A stretch of 18,358 nucleotides of DNA, from positions 1-18,358 of the forward strand of contig CAAFLG010000028.1 in assembly GCA_900763705.1 (NCBI GenBank), read 5' to 3'. This document shows positions 5,524 through 11,831 of this stretch, piece after piece. Position 1 is the stretch's first letter; each line of letters begins with the position of its first letter. The notes under the pieces were generated by a model. The model saw nothing but the letters and a program-made list of their open reading frames with translations, was not told where the DNA came from and made no database searches. Source of the stretch: an uncultured Oscillospiraceae bacterium. GTDB taxonomy: Bacteria > Bacillota > Clostridia > Oscillospirales > Oscillospiraceae. A program made the translations under genes and the position numbers.

Positions 5524-8097
5524 TTATTTTTTATACGGGGTATGGTCGAGCGGCAGGCTGCGCCGGCGCTCGCCGTCATAGCGGAAATAGGCGTCCGCGA
5601 TCGCAGGCGCGGTGGGGATGGACGTGATCTCGCCGATGCCGATGGCGCCGTTGGCAAGGTTGAGTCCGGGCTTGTCGACGACGATGGCCTTGATCTCGGG
5701 GATCTGGTTGGCGCGGAAGAGTCCGAGCATACCGTACTTCGCCGTGGGCTTGCCGTGGTCGAGCGGGAACTTCTCCGTCAGGGCGAAGCCCATGCTCATC
5801 ACAACGCCGCCCTCGATCTGCCCCTCGCAGGAGAGCGGATTGATGGCCTTGCCGACGTCGTGCGCGGCGACCATCTTTTTGATGAGGCCCGTCTCCTTAT
5901 CAAGGATGCACATTTGCGTAGCGTAGCCGTAGGCCACATGGCTCACAGGGTTCGGGACGTTCGAGCCGAGGGGATTCGTCTTGGCGTAATACTCGCCGTA
6001 GAACTCCTGCCCCTTGAGCTCATCAAGTGTCTGATTCTCCATCGCGTCGCGCAGCAGGAGGCAGGCGCGGCGGCAGGCCTCGCCCGTGATGAGCGTCTGG
6101 CGCGAGCCGGAGGTATCGCCGCTGTCGGGCGAAAGGGTGCTGCTGCGCTCGTAAACGATCTCGTCCGGCTTGAGGCGCGCGTTCGTCACGACCATCTGCA
6201 CGAGCACCGTGCCGAGTCCCTGACCGATGCACGACGCGCCGGTGCGGATATGCACCTTGCCATCCTCGCCGACGACGAGCTTGCAGCGCCCATAGTCGGG
6301 AAGGCCGACGCCGACGCCGGAATTCTTCATCGCGCAGGCGATGCCGACCGGGTCGCCGTTTTCGACCGCTTCATCATAGTAGGGCTTGATGGCCTCGAGC
6401 GTTTCGACAAGGCCGGTCTCCGGCCCCACGATCTGCCCATTCGGCAGCACTTCGCCGGGGTGGATGGCGTTGCGCAGGCGGATCTCCCACGGGGAAATGC
6501 CGACAAGGTCGGCCATCTCGTTCAAAAGTGTTTCGGTCGCAAAGCAGGTCTGCGTCACGCCGAAGCCGCGGAACGCGCCCGCGGGCGGGTTGTTCGTGTA
6601 GTAGGCGTGACCCTCGATCTCAAAGTTTTCGTAGTGGTAAGGGCCTGCCGCGTGCGTACAGGCGCGCTCGAGCACCGGGCCGCCGAGGGAAGCGAAGCCG
6701 CCCGTGTCGGACACGACCTTCGCCTTCACGCCCTGAATGATGCCGTTTTCGTCGCAGCCCATCGTAAAGTCCATCCACATCGGGTGGCGCTTGGGGTGGA
6801 CGAGGATGGATTCCTGCCGCGAGAGCTTCACCTTCACCGGCACACGCGCGATGTACGCAAGGAGCGCAGCGTGGTGCTGCACGGACATATCCTCTTTTCC
6901 GCCGAAGCCGCCGCCGACGAGCATATTCTCCACCTGGCAGTGGGCAAAGTCGACGCCGAGCATCGCCGCGCACTCATGCTGGGTGGTGTGCGCGCTCTGG
7001 TCGGTGGTAAAGAGCTTGACGCCTCCGTTGTCAAGTGGAATTGCTACACAGCACTCAGGCTCTAAAAAGGCGTGCTCCGTCCACGGGGTCTCAAACTTTT
7101 CGTGTAAAACATATTTGGAATGTTTGATCGCCTCGTCAGCGTTGCCGCGCGAGACATGGCGGTGCGCCTGCACGTTGCCGCGGTTGCCCATGACAACCTC
7201 GGGCGCGCCGGGGGCCGATGCCTCCTCCGGACTGTGAACTGCCGGCAGCTCTTCGTAGACGACCTGCACGAGCTTTTTTGCCTGCTCGAGCGTTTCCTGA
7301 TCGCGCGCGCAGACGAGCGCCACCGCGTCGCCGAGGTACTGCGTGATCTCCCCCTCGCCGACGAGCGTTGGCTGATCCTTCTGAATGTGGCCGACGTTCT
7401 GCTGGCCGGGAATGTCCTTCGCTGTCAGCACGCAGACGACGCCGGGGAGCTCCTCCGCCTCCTTCGTGCGGATATAGAGCACGCGGGCGCGCGGGTACTT
7501 GCTGCGCACGGCGCCGCCGTAGCACATCCCGTCAACATAGACGTCGTCGGGATATTTTCCATAGCCCTGCACCTTTTCGGCAACGTCGATGCGGCGCACG
7601 CGCGAGCCGATGCGGAAATCCTGCTCCTGCGTTTCCGGGAGCTTTCCCTCGCGGAAGATCTTCGCGGCAAGCAGAATGCCGTCGATGATCTTAACATAGC
7701 CCGTGCAGCGGCAGATGTTGTTGCGGATGGCAAAGGCCGCCTCCTCGCGCGTGGGATCGGGGTTCTGATCCAAAAGCGCCTTGGCCGAAATGACCATGCC
7801 GGGAATACAGAAGCCGCACTGCACCGCACCCGCCTCGCCGAAGGCATAGGTGTAGACCTCTTTTTCAAAGTCGGAAAGCCCCTCGACGGTGAGAATCGTC
7901 TTCCCCTCGAGCTTGTCCGTCTGCGGGATGCAGGCCTTGGTGGGCTTGCCGTCGATGAGGACGTGACAGGTGCCGCACGCACCTTCGCTGCATCCGTCCT
8001 TCACGCTCGTCAGGTGCAGCTCATCGCGCAGGAAGCGGATGAGCTTTTGATTTTTTTCCGCCGTGACCGGCGTTCCGTTGACAACAAATCCTGCCAT
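5524..8097 (-). CDS. xdhD: One-chain molybdenum hydroxylase, 2Fe-2S + Mo domains (XdhD / selenium-dependent hydroxylase-like)
   Basis: An 857-residue fused molybdenum hydroxylase. Residues 1-155 carry two 2Fe-2S clusters: C36, C41, C44 and C56 (GCSEGACGTC), then C94, C97, C129 and C131 (QCGFCIPG, CRCTGY). From about residue 165 the Mo-binding region follows, with GGGFGGKED (395-403), RGFGVTQ (510-516), GQGLG (625-629) and the active-site glutamate in GIGEITS (E823). No FAD domain is present. This layout matches E. coli XdhD and proteins annotated as selenium-dependent molybdenum hydroxylase 1. Selenium in that family is a labile Mo ligand, so it leaves no mark in the sequence and is not shown here. 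The substrate may be xanthine, hypoxanthine or a related heterocycle. The ATG at 8097 has AGAGGTG 5 bases upstream and is preferred to a GTG nine codons earlier that lacks such a site. It is first in a likely operon with ansA and shares the region with xdhABC and mocA. Confidence 0.9.
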   Translation of the reverse strand: MAGFVVNGTPVTAEKNQKLIRFLRDELHLTSVKDGCSEGACGTCHVLIDGKPTKACIPQTDKLEGKTILTVEGLSDFEKEVYTYAFGEAGAVQCGFCIPGMVISAKALLDQNPDPTREEAAFAIRNNICRCTGYVKIIDGILLAAKIFREGKLPETQEQDFRIGSRVRRIDVAEKVQGYGKYPDDVYVDGMCYGGAVRSKYPRARVLYIRTKEAEELPGVVCVLTAKDIPGQQNVGHIQKDQPTLVGEGEITQYLGDAVALVCARDQETLEQAKKLVQVVYEELPAVHSPEEASAPGAPEVVMGNRGNVQAHRHVSRGNADEAIKHSKYVLHEKFETPWTEHAFLEPECCVAIPLDNGGVKLFTTDQSAHTTQHECAAMLGVDFAHCQVENMLVGGGFGGKEDMSVQHHAALLAYIARVPVKVKLSRQESILVHPKRHPMWMDFTMGCDENGIIQGVKAKVVSDTGGFASLGGPVLERACTHAAGPYHYENFEIEGHAYYTNNPPAGAFRGFGVTQTCFATETLLNEMADLVGISPWEIRLRNAIHPGEVLPNGQIVGPETGLVETLEAIKPYYDEAVENGDPVGIACAMKNSGVGVGLPDYGRCKLVVGEDGKVHIRTGASCIGQGLGTVLVQMVVTNARLKPDEIVYERSSTLSPDSGDTSGSRQTLITGEACRRACLLLRDAMENQTLDELKGQEFYGEYYAKTNPLGSNVPNPVSHVAYGYATQMCILDKETGLIKKMVAAHDVGKAINPLSCEGQIEGGVVMSMGFALTEKFPLDHGKPTAKYGMLGLFRANQIPEIKAIVVDKPGLNLANGAIGIGEITSIPTAPAIADAYFRYDGERRRSLPLDHTPYKK

Positions 8098-8122
8098 CTC
8101 AGCACCTCTGTCAATCAAAATC

Positions 8123-8140
8123 ACAATTATTACAATTATT
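8123..8140 (-). repeat. Tandem 9-bp direct repeat in the xdhD leader
   Basis: ACAATTATT (plus-strand reading) occurs twice in perfect tandem at 8123-8131 and 8132-8140. It lies between the predicted xdhD transcription start (near 8154) and the xdhD start codon. It could be a repressor or activator site, or simply AT-rich leader sequence; function is not shown. Confidence 0.6.
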
Positions 8141-8160
8141 TTGGTTCCCTAACTAATTTT

Positions 8161-8189
8161 ATTGTACTACAAGCACAAGCAAGATGCAA
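8161..8189 (-). promoter_or_regulatory. Putative promoter of xdhD-ansA
   Basis: On the minus strand TTGCAT (8184-8189) and TACAAT (8161-8166) are separated by exactly 17 bases. Transcription would start near 8154, with a leader of about 57 bases. The spacer contains a perfect tandem hexamer (ACAAGC twice, 8169-8180, plus-strand reading), a possible binding site for a regulator acting within the promoter. Confidence 0.65.
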
Positions 8190-8246
8190 CTAAAATTCTA
8201 AATTCCGATATTCTATTTTGAAAACCACGGATTTTTCCGTCAGCGC

Positions 8247-8275
8247 TTGACAAATTTCAACGTTCGCGCTAAGAT
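8247..8275 (+). promoter_or_regulatory. Promoter of the thiT transcript
   Basis: A perfect -35 TTGACA (8247-8252), a 17-base spacer and TAAGAT (8270-8275) as -10. Initiation near 8282 places the start a few bases before the P1 strand of the TPP aptamer, as expected for a riboswitch leader. The weaker -10 is balanced by the consensus -35. Confidence 0.75.
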
Positions 8276-8286
8276 GTCGCCGTACC

Positions 8287-8379
8287 TGCAAGGGGCGCTG
8301 GCGCAAGCCGGCTGTGATGCGGCGTATTGCCGTCGCGGTCCCTCAGACCTGATCCGGGTAATGCCGGCGTAGGAATGCA
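8287..8379 (+). promoter_or_regulatory. TPP (thi-box) riboswitch aptamer
   Basis: Thiamine pyrophosphate-sensing RNA upstream of thiT. The pyrophosphate-binding arm is near consensus: ACCTGATCCGGGTAATGC then CGGCGTAGGA (8348-8374). Helices read from sequence: P1 TGCA 8287-8290 with 8376-8379; P2 GGGGC 8292-8296 with GTCCC 8338-8342 (one G-U pair); P3 CTGGC 8298-8302 with GCCGG 8307-8311, closed by a GCAA tetraloop; an optional P3a-like hairpin, CGGC 8320-8323 with GCCG 8329-8332; and P5 CCGG with CCGG. The pyrimidine-sensor motif is CTGTGA (8312-8317) instead of the usual CTGAGA. Position, partners and downstream gene all agree; a structure-aware covariance search would be the formal test. 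Confidence 0.95.
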
Positions 8380-8401
8380 AAGCATCTTGCCTAACTTTGC
8401 A
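8376..8401 (+). promoter_or_regulatory. Antiterminator hairpin of the TPP riboswitch
   Basis: TGCAAAG (8376-8382) is perfectly complementary to CTTTGCA (8395-8401). Its 5' arm contains the 3' strand of aptamer helix P1 (8376-8379), and its 3' arm takes the first bases of the terminator stem (8399-8401). It can therefore form only when TPP is absent and P1 is open, and it then blocks the terminator. This is a standard OFF-switch layout inferred from pairing alone. Confidence 0.72.
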
Positions 8402-8429
8402 CCGTGACGTCGACGCCGCGGTGCTTTTT
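8399..8429 (+). terminator. TPP-dependent intrinsic terminator
   Basis: GCACCG (8399-8404) pairs with CGGTGC (8419-8424), followed at once by TTTTT (8425-8429). It excludes the antiterminator hairpin because both use bases 8399-8401. It lies upstream of thiT, so it would shorten the transcript when TPP is bound. The stem is only 6 bp, with possible further pairs, which fits a switchable terminator. A perfect 8-bp repeat, CGCCGCGG (8414-8421) with CCGCGGCG (8434-8441), overlaps it and may refold once transcription has passed the terminator. Confidence 0.7.
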
Positions 8430-8479
8430 CATGCCGCGGCGCGGACAGGGATCACATTTTCTTTAGGAGGAATCCCACC

Positions 8480-9055
8480 ATGAGCAACACATCCAGCAAG
8501 TCCAACACCCGCCGTCTGGCGGAGGGCGGCATCTGCATCGCCCTCGCACTCGTTCTGAGCTACATCAAGATCCCCATCGGCCTTTCGTTCGGCGGCTTCG
8601 GCGGCTCGATCAACCTTGTCATGATCCCGCTGATCCTCTTTGCCGCGCGCTGGGGCGCACCTTGGGGCCTGCTCGCCGGTTTTGCCTTCGGCACGCTCAA
8701 GTATTTCTTTGCCGAGGGCTTCGCTGTGAGCTGGGTCTCCATCATCTTCGACTATTCCCTCGCCTATGCCGCCGTCGGCCTTGCAGGCGTCCTGCGTGCC
8801 AAGGGCAGCAACTACTCCAAGCTTCCCCTCGCCGCGCTCGTCGGCTGCCTCGGCCGTTTCGTCATTCACTTTATCTCCGGCGTGACGGTCTATGCCCAGT
8901 ATATGCCCGAGGAATTCATGGGCATGACCATGACGTCTCCCGTGTTCTACTCCGTGCTGTACAACGGCACCTATATGCTGCCCAACACCATTCTCGCCGT
9001 CGTTATCTGCGCGCTGCTCATCAAGCCCGCGGCAAAGCTCCCCGCAGCGGAGTAA
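8480..9055 (+). CDS. thiT: Thiamine ECF transporter substrate-binding component ThiT
   Basis: Membrane S-component that binds thiamine and works with a shared energizing module (EcfA, EcfA', EcfT) not found in this window. The 191-residue protein is hydrophobic, with about six membrane segments. It begins with the family-like RRLAEGGICIALALVLSYIK (residues 11-30). Features recalled from the ThiT family are visible: the acidic residue in DYSLAY (D91), H130 in the HFISGV segment, and the YN pair (161-162) before a late helix (TYMLP). GGAGG (8466-8470) lies 9 bases upstream of the ATG. A short repeat GGGAT (8448-8452) with ATCCC (8472-8476) could place this site in a loop. The TPP riboswitch directly upstream supports the thiamine assignment and implies repression when TPP is plentiful. 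The transcript ends at the strong terminator near 9084-9122. Confidence 0.94.
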   Translation: MSNTSSKSNTRRLAEGGICIALALVLSYIKIPIGLSFGGFGGSINLVMIPLILFAARWGAPWGLLAGFAFGTLKYFFAEGFAVSWVSIIFDYSLAYAAVGLAGVLRAKGSNYSKLPLAALVGCLGRFVIHFISGVTVYAQYMPEEFMGMTMTSPVFYSVLYNGTYMLPNTILAVVICALLIKPAAKLPAAE

Positions 9056-9083
9056 TCAAACGCGGCAAGCGCCCAAAGCAAGC

Positions 9084-9122
9084 AAAACGGACCATCTCTT
9101 TTCCGAGATGGTCCGTTTTTTT
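9084..9122. terminator. Bidirectional intrinsic terminator between thiT and the Mbeg1-like gene
   Basis: A perfect 15-bp stem (9084-9098 with 9105-9119) with a 6-base loop. It is followed by a T-run on the plus strand (9116-9122) and preceded by an A-run, which gives a T-run on the minus strand. It ends thiT from the left and the convergent minus-strand gene from the right. Confidence 0.95.
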
Positions 9123-9144
9123 ATCTTGCGCGGGGCGCAGAGTC

Positions 9145-10329
9145 TCACTTCTTGCGCTCAAGGAGCTTCTGGTACTGCTCGGAGATCCTGCGGCGCAGGT
9201 TTTCAAGCTCGCGTCCGCCCTCCTCCTGCGTGTCGAGGACGAAGTTCTTCGTGCCGAGGCGGAAGAAGATCTTGAACATCTCGCTCACCATGCGGCGGCT
9301 CTCACGGTCGAGGTTTTTATAGGTCTTGAGCATGGCGGACGCGCTCTTGAGTTTTTCCTCGTTGAGCTCGCTGAGCGTTTTCGCGCCCGTCGCGGTAAAG
9401 ACGCTGTAGAGCGCCTCGGCCAGAGCCTCGCGCTGCTGGCTGTTGAGCGAATCCGCCCAGGACGAGAGCGCCTCGTCCACGAGCTTTCCCTCGCGGGAGA
9501 AATCGTCCAGATGCACGAACTGCGTGCCCTTGACCTGCCAGGAAAAGCCGTCGTGCTGGTAGAGCCCGTCATAGGTCGAATAGACGACCTGATAGTGCTT
9601 TTCATGCTCCATGAGCATCCCGACGACGGAGGCCTGCGGCAAAACCGTGTGGATGCGGCTTGCGATGCGCTTGTGGCCCGGCGTCTCGCTGATGTCCCAG
9701 GCGAAGCCGGGGCCGTCGTTATTATGGACGGCGACGATACGCTCTTGGATCTCGCCGCTGCTCTTGGCCGCGCTGTAAACGGCGAGGTTGCCGCCCTTGG
9801 AGTGCCCGCCGATACGGATGGTCTTGTCGCTGTACTGCCGCGCGACGCGCGCGACGTATTCGACCGCCTGCTTCTGCGAGGGGATCTCCTCCAAAAAGCC
9901 CATGTTGAGGTCTTCCTTCCACCCGACGATCGTATCGTCCGTGCCGCGGAAGGAGATATAGATGCTGCCGTTGCCAAGGTCGATCGTCAGCGCTGAGAAC
10001 TGTTCTTCCACCTCGTCGTCAAGAAGCGCTTCGTAGCCGTTGAGGGTCATGTTGCAAAAGCGCGGGCTCGCCATCAGCTTTCTGAGCATCTGGGAGATGC
10101 CGTCCGGCACAAGAACGCCCATGTCGACGTCGCGTCCGCCGTGGCGGGTGAAGAACGCCTCCGCCGCCTCATTCAGCCTGACACCGCGCCCGACTTCGGG
10201 CGGCGGCACAATGCCCGCAAAATCGACGAAACTCAGCTCCGCGAGAATGAGCGCGTCTACCTCGTTGAAGGGGGACACCGCGAGCGTCAGGTCGCCGCGC
10301 CAGTCAAGATAATCCATCAGATTTGCCAT
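9145..10329 (-). CDS. Mbeg1-like (DUF2974) alpha/beta-hydrolase, lipase-like
   Basis: A 394-residue predicted serine hydrolase of the Mbeg1-like group, which is found widely in Bacillota and is poorly characterised. It opens with ANLMDYLDWRGDLTLAVSPF (residues 2-21), a hallmark start. Next come FRGTDDTIVGWKEDLNM (127-143), equivalent to the oxyanion region of class 3 lipases, and the nucleophile elbow GGHSKGGN (174-181, S177). An acidic candidate is D205 in NNDGPGF. There is no signal peptide or membrane segment. The C-terminal third (about 280-394) is charged and helical. The ATG at 10329 has GGAGG 7 bases upstream; it overlaps the end of cca by 13 bases, so the two genes are likely translated from one message. 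The natural substrate is unknown, and lipase activity is inferred from fold motifs only. Confidence 0.85.
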   Translation of the reverse strand: MANLMDYLDWRGDLTLAVSPFNEVDALILAELSFVDFAGIVPPPEVGRGVRLNEAAEAFFTRHGGRDVDMGVLVPDGISQMLRKLMASPRFCNMTLNGYEALLDDEVEEQFSALTIDLGNGSIYISFRGTDDTIVGWKEDLNMGFLEEIPSQKQAVEYVARVARQYSDKTIRIGGHSKGGNLAVYSAAKSSGEIQERIVAVHNNDGPGFAWDISETPGHKRIASRIHTVLPQASVVGMLMEHEKHYQVVYSTYDGLYQHDGFSWQVKGTQFVHLDDFSREGKLVDEALSSWADSLNSQQREALAEALYSVFTATGAKTLSELNEEKLKSASAMLKTYKNLDRESRRMVSEMFKIFFRLGTKNFVLDTQEEGGRELENLRRRISEQYQKLLERKK

Positions 10330-11714
10330 TTGTTTCCTCCGCTTCCGTCCTGTTTGTTCACTTTTTGTATCGTATGCCGCGCAAAGCCGCTTCGCCACAG
10401 GCGCTGCGCGCGCTTACTGAGCGCTTCACGCGTATTATCGAGTTTTTCCGCCGCAACCTCGTCGAGCAGCCGCGCGAGCACCGCGCCGATCTCGCGCCCG
10501 CGATAGCCGAGGGCGGCAAGCTCCTCCCCGCCGAGCGCAAGCTCGTGTACCGAGCAGCAGGCGTTTTCGGCAACGAGCGCGTCATAGACCGCCTGCGCCG
10601 CCTGCCACGGCTGGCGCGCAAGGCTTGGCCCGTCCGGTGATTTGGCGGCGTTGTCCGCGTACTTGGTCAAAAGGAGATCTGCCGTCACTTCCCTGCCGCG
10701 CTTCGCCATCTCGCGGTGGACCGCCGCGCGCTCAGGCGGAAAGAGATCGTCAAAGCACTTGAGCCGTGCACGCACGCCGTCGCGCAGCGCCTTTTCAAAG
10801 TGCAGCCGCGCCATGATCTCCTCCGCCATCTGCGCCGAAATGGCCGTGTGACCGTAAAAGTGTCCAACGCCGTCCTCGTCGACGGTCATACAGTGGGGCT
10901 TGCCGAGGTCATGGAAGAGCATCGTCCAACGCAGTTCCCGCGTCGGCGGCACGGCGGCAACGGCGCGCGCCGTATGCTCCCAGACATCAAAGCTGTGATG
11001 CCGATTGCGCTGGTCAAAGCCCACGCAGGGTAAGATCTCCGGAATGGGAACACCGAGGATATCGGGAAAGTCGAGCAGCGTCTTGGCGACGTTTTCGCCG
11101 AGCAGGAGCTTGTTGAGCTCTGCATACACGCGCTCGTGAGCGACGTAAGAGAGAAGCGAGCACGCTTCGTGCGCGGCGCGGACGGTCTCATCTGCTGCGG
11201 AAAAGCCGAGCACCGAACAAAAGCGCACAAGGCGCAGAATCCGCAGCGCGTCCTCTTCAAAGCGGCGCTTCGGCTCGCCGACGCAGCGCAGAACGCCCGC
11301 TTTCAGATCCGCCTGTCCGCCGAAGGGATCGACGAGCGCGCCGGAGGGCGCAAGCGCGATGGCGTTGACCGTGAAGTCGCGGCGGGCGAGGTCTTCTTCA
11401 ATGCTTGTGCCGAAGGTCACGGAGTCGGGGTGACGGTTGTCCCGGTACGCGCCGTCGCGGCGCATCGTCGTGAGCTCAATGGGCAGTCCCCCGCTCACGA
11501 CCGTCACCGTGCCGTGCTGCAAGCCCGTCGGGTGCGCGCGTTCGCCAAAAATGCGCAGCACCTCCTGCGGCGGGGCATCGGAGGTCATGTCGTAATCGCT
11601 CGGCTCCTTGCCGCGCAGCATCTCGCGCACGCAGCCGCCGACAAGGTAGGGAGAATACCCCGCATTTTGCAGCGTTTGAATGACAGTTTTGACTTCTTTT
11701 GGCAAAAAGCCCAT
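10317..11714 (-). CDS. cca: CCA-adding tRNA nucleotidyltransferase with HD domain
   Basis: Adds or repairs the 3' CCA end of tRNAs. The 465-residue protein has the class II nucleotidyltransferase core: LVGGCVREML (residues 24-33), the metal-binding pair D40 and D42 in SDYDMTSDA, RRDG (85-88), RRDFTVNAIAL (111-121) and EEDALRILRLVRF (153-165). From about 238 an HD-type domain follows (HHSFDVWEHTAR, then FHDLGKPH with H268-D269), found in many bacterial enzymes of this family. The ATG at 11714 has GGAGG 6 bases upstream. The reading frame extends a further 93 codons upstream, but that part is antisense to murC and lies beyond the promoter, so it was dropped. It could in principle be a poly(A) polymerase or an A-adding enzyme, since class II members are hard to separate by motif alone. 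It overlaps the Mbeg1-like gene downstream and is divergent from murC. Confidence 0.93.
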   Translation of the reverse strand: MGFLPKEVKTVIQTLQNAGYSPYLVGGCVREMLRGKEPSDYDMTSDAPPQEVLRIFGERAHPTGLQHGTVTVVSGGLPIELTTMRRDGAYRDNRHPDSVTFGTSIEEDLARRDFTVNAIALAPSGALVDPFGGQADLKAGVLRCVGEPKRRFEEDALRILRLVRFCSVLGFSAADETVRAAHEACSLLSYVAHERVYAELNKLLLGENVAKTLLDFPDILGVPIPEILPCVGFDQRNRHHSFDVWEHTARAVAAVPPTRELRWTMLFHDLGKPHCMTVDEDGVGHFYGHTAISAQMAEEIMARLHFEKALRDGVRARLKCFDDLFPPERAAVHREMAKRGREVTADLLLTKYADNAAKSPDGPSLARQPWQAAQAVYDALVAENACCSVHELALGGEELAALGYRGREIGAVLARLLDEVAAEKLDNTREALSKRAQRLWRSGFARHTIQKVNKQDGSGGNKWQI

Positions 11715-11745
11715 CGTTTCCTCCGCAAAAATCGTGTTTTTAGGA

Positions 11746-11774
11746 TTGCACTCCGTTCTTTCGTATATTATAAT
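11746..11774 (+). promoter_or_regulatory. Promoter of murC
   Basis: TTGCAC (11746-11751), a 17-base spacer and a perfect TATAAT (11769-11774). Initiation near 11781 gives a leader of about 50 bases before the murC ATG. The -10 overlaps the -10 of the opposing cca promoter. Confidence 0.8.
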
Positions 11775-11795
11775 AGAAAATCTGTAAAAAGTAAA
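11767..11795 (-). promoter_or_regulatory. Putative promoter of cca, overlapping the murC promoter
   Basis: On the minus strand TTTACT (11790-11795) is followed after 17 bases by TATAAT (11767-11772). Its -10 covers four bases of the murC -10 (11769-11774), made possible by the near-symmetric sequence ATTATAATA. The weaker -35 suggests murC wins when both compete. Confidence 0.6.
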
Positions 11796-11800
11796 TCTCC

Positions 11801-11813
11801 TGTGCACTGCACA
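11801..11813. repeat. Perfect inverted repeat TGTGCA-C-TGCACA in the murC leader
   Basis: Two 6-base arms separated by one base, just upstream of the murC ribosome binding site. The one-base gap is too short for an RNA loop, so a DNA-binding site for a dimeric protein is more plausible than a hairpin. A related GTGCA-T-TGCAC occurs at 17882-17892. No regulator can be named. Confidence 0.45.
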
Positions 11814-11831
11814 AGGAAAGGATTTGATACC

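Noticed and set aside
5497..7065. Long plus-strand open frame (522 codons) opposite xdhD
   Set aside because: It is fully antisense to a gene with complete family motifs and has no recognisable domain; such open frames are common opposite high-GC genes.
5524..8097. Selenocysteine or SECIS element in XdhD
   Set aside because: No in-frame TGA is present in the coding region; selenium in this family is a labile Mo ligand, not selenocysteine.
8271..8388. Possible extra helix AAGATG (8271-8276) with CATCTT (8383-8388) enclosing the TPP aptamer
   Set aside because: The 5' arm is the -10 box of the promoter and should not be transcribed.
11136..11831. N-terminal extension of the murC frame
   Set aside because: It lies antisense to cca and upstream of the murC promoter; the MurC fold begins at the ATG at 11832.
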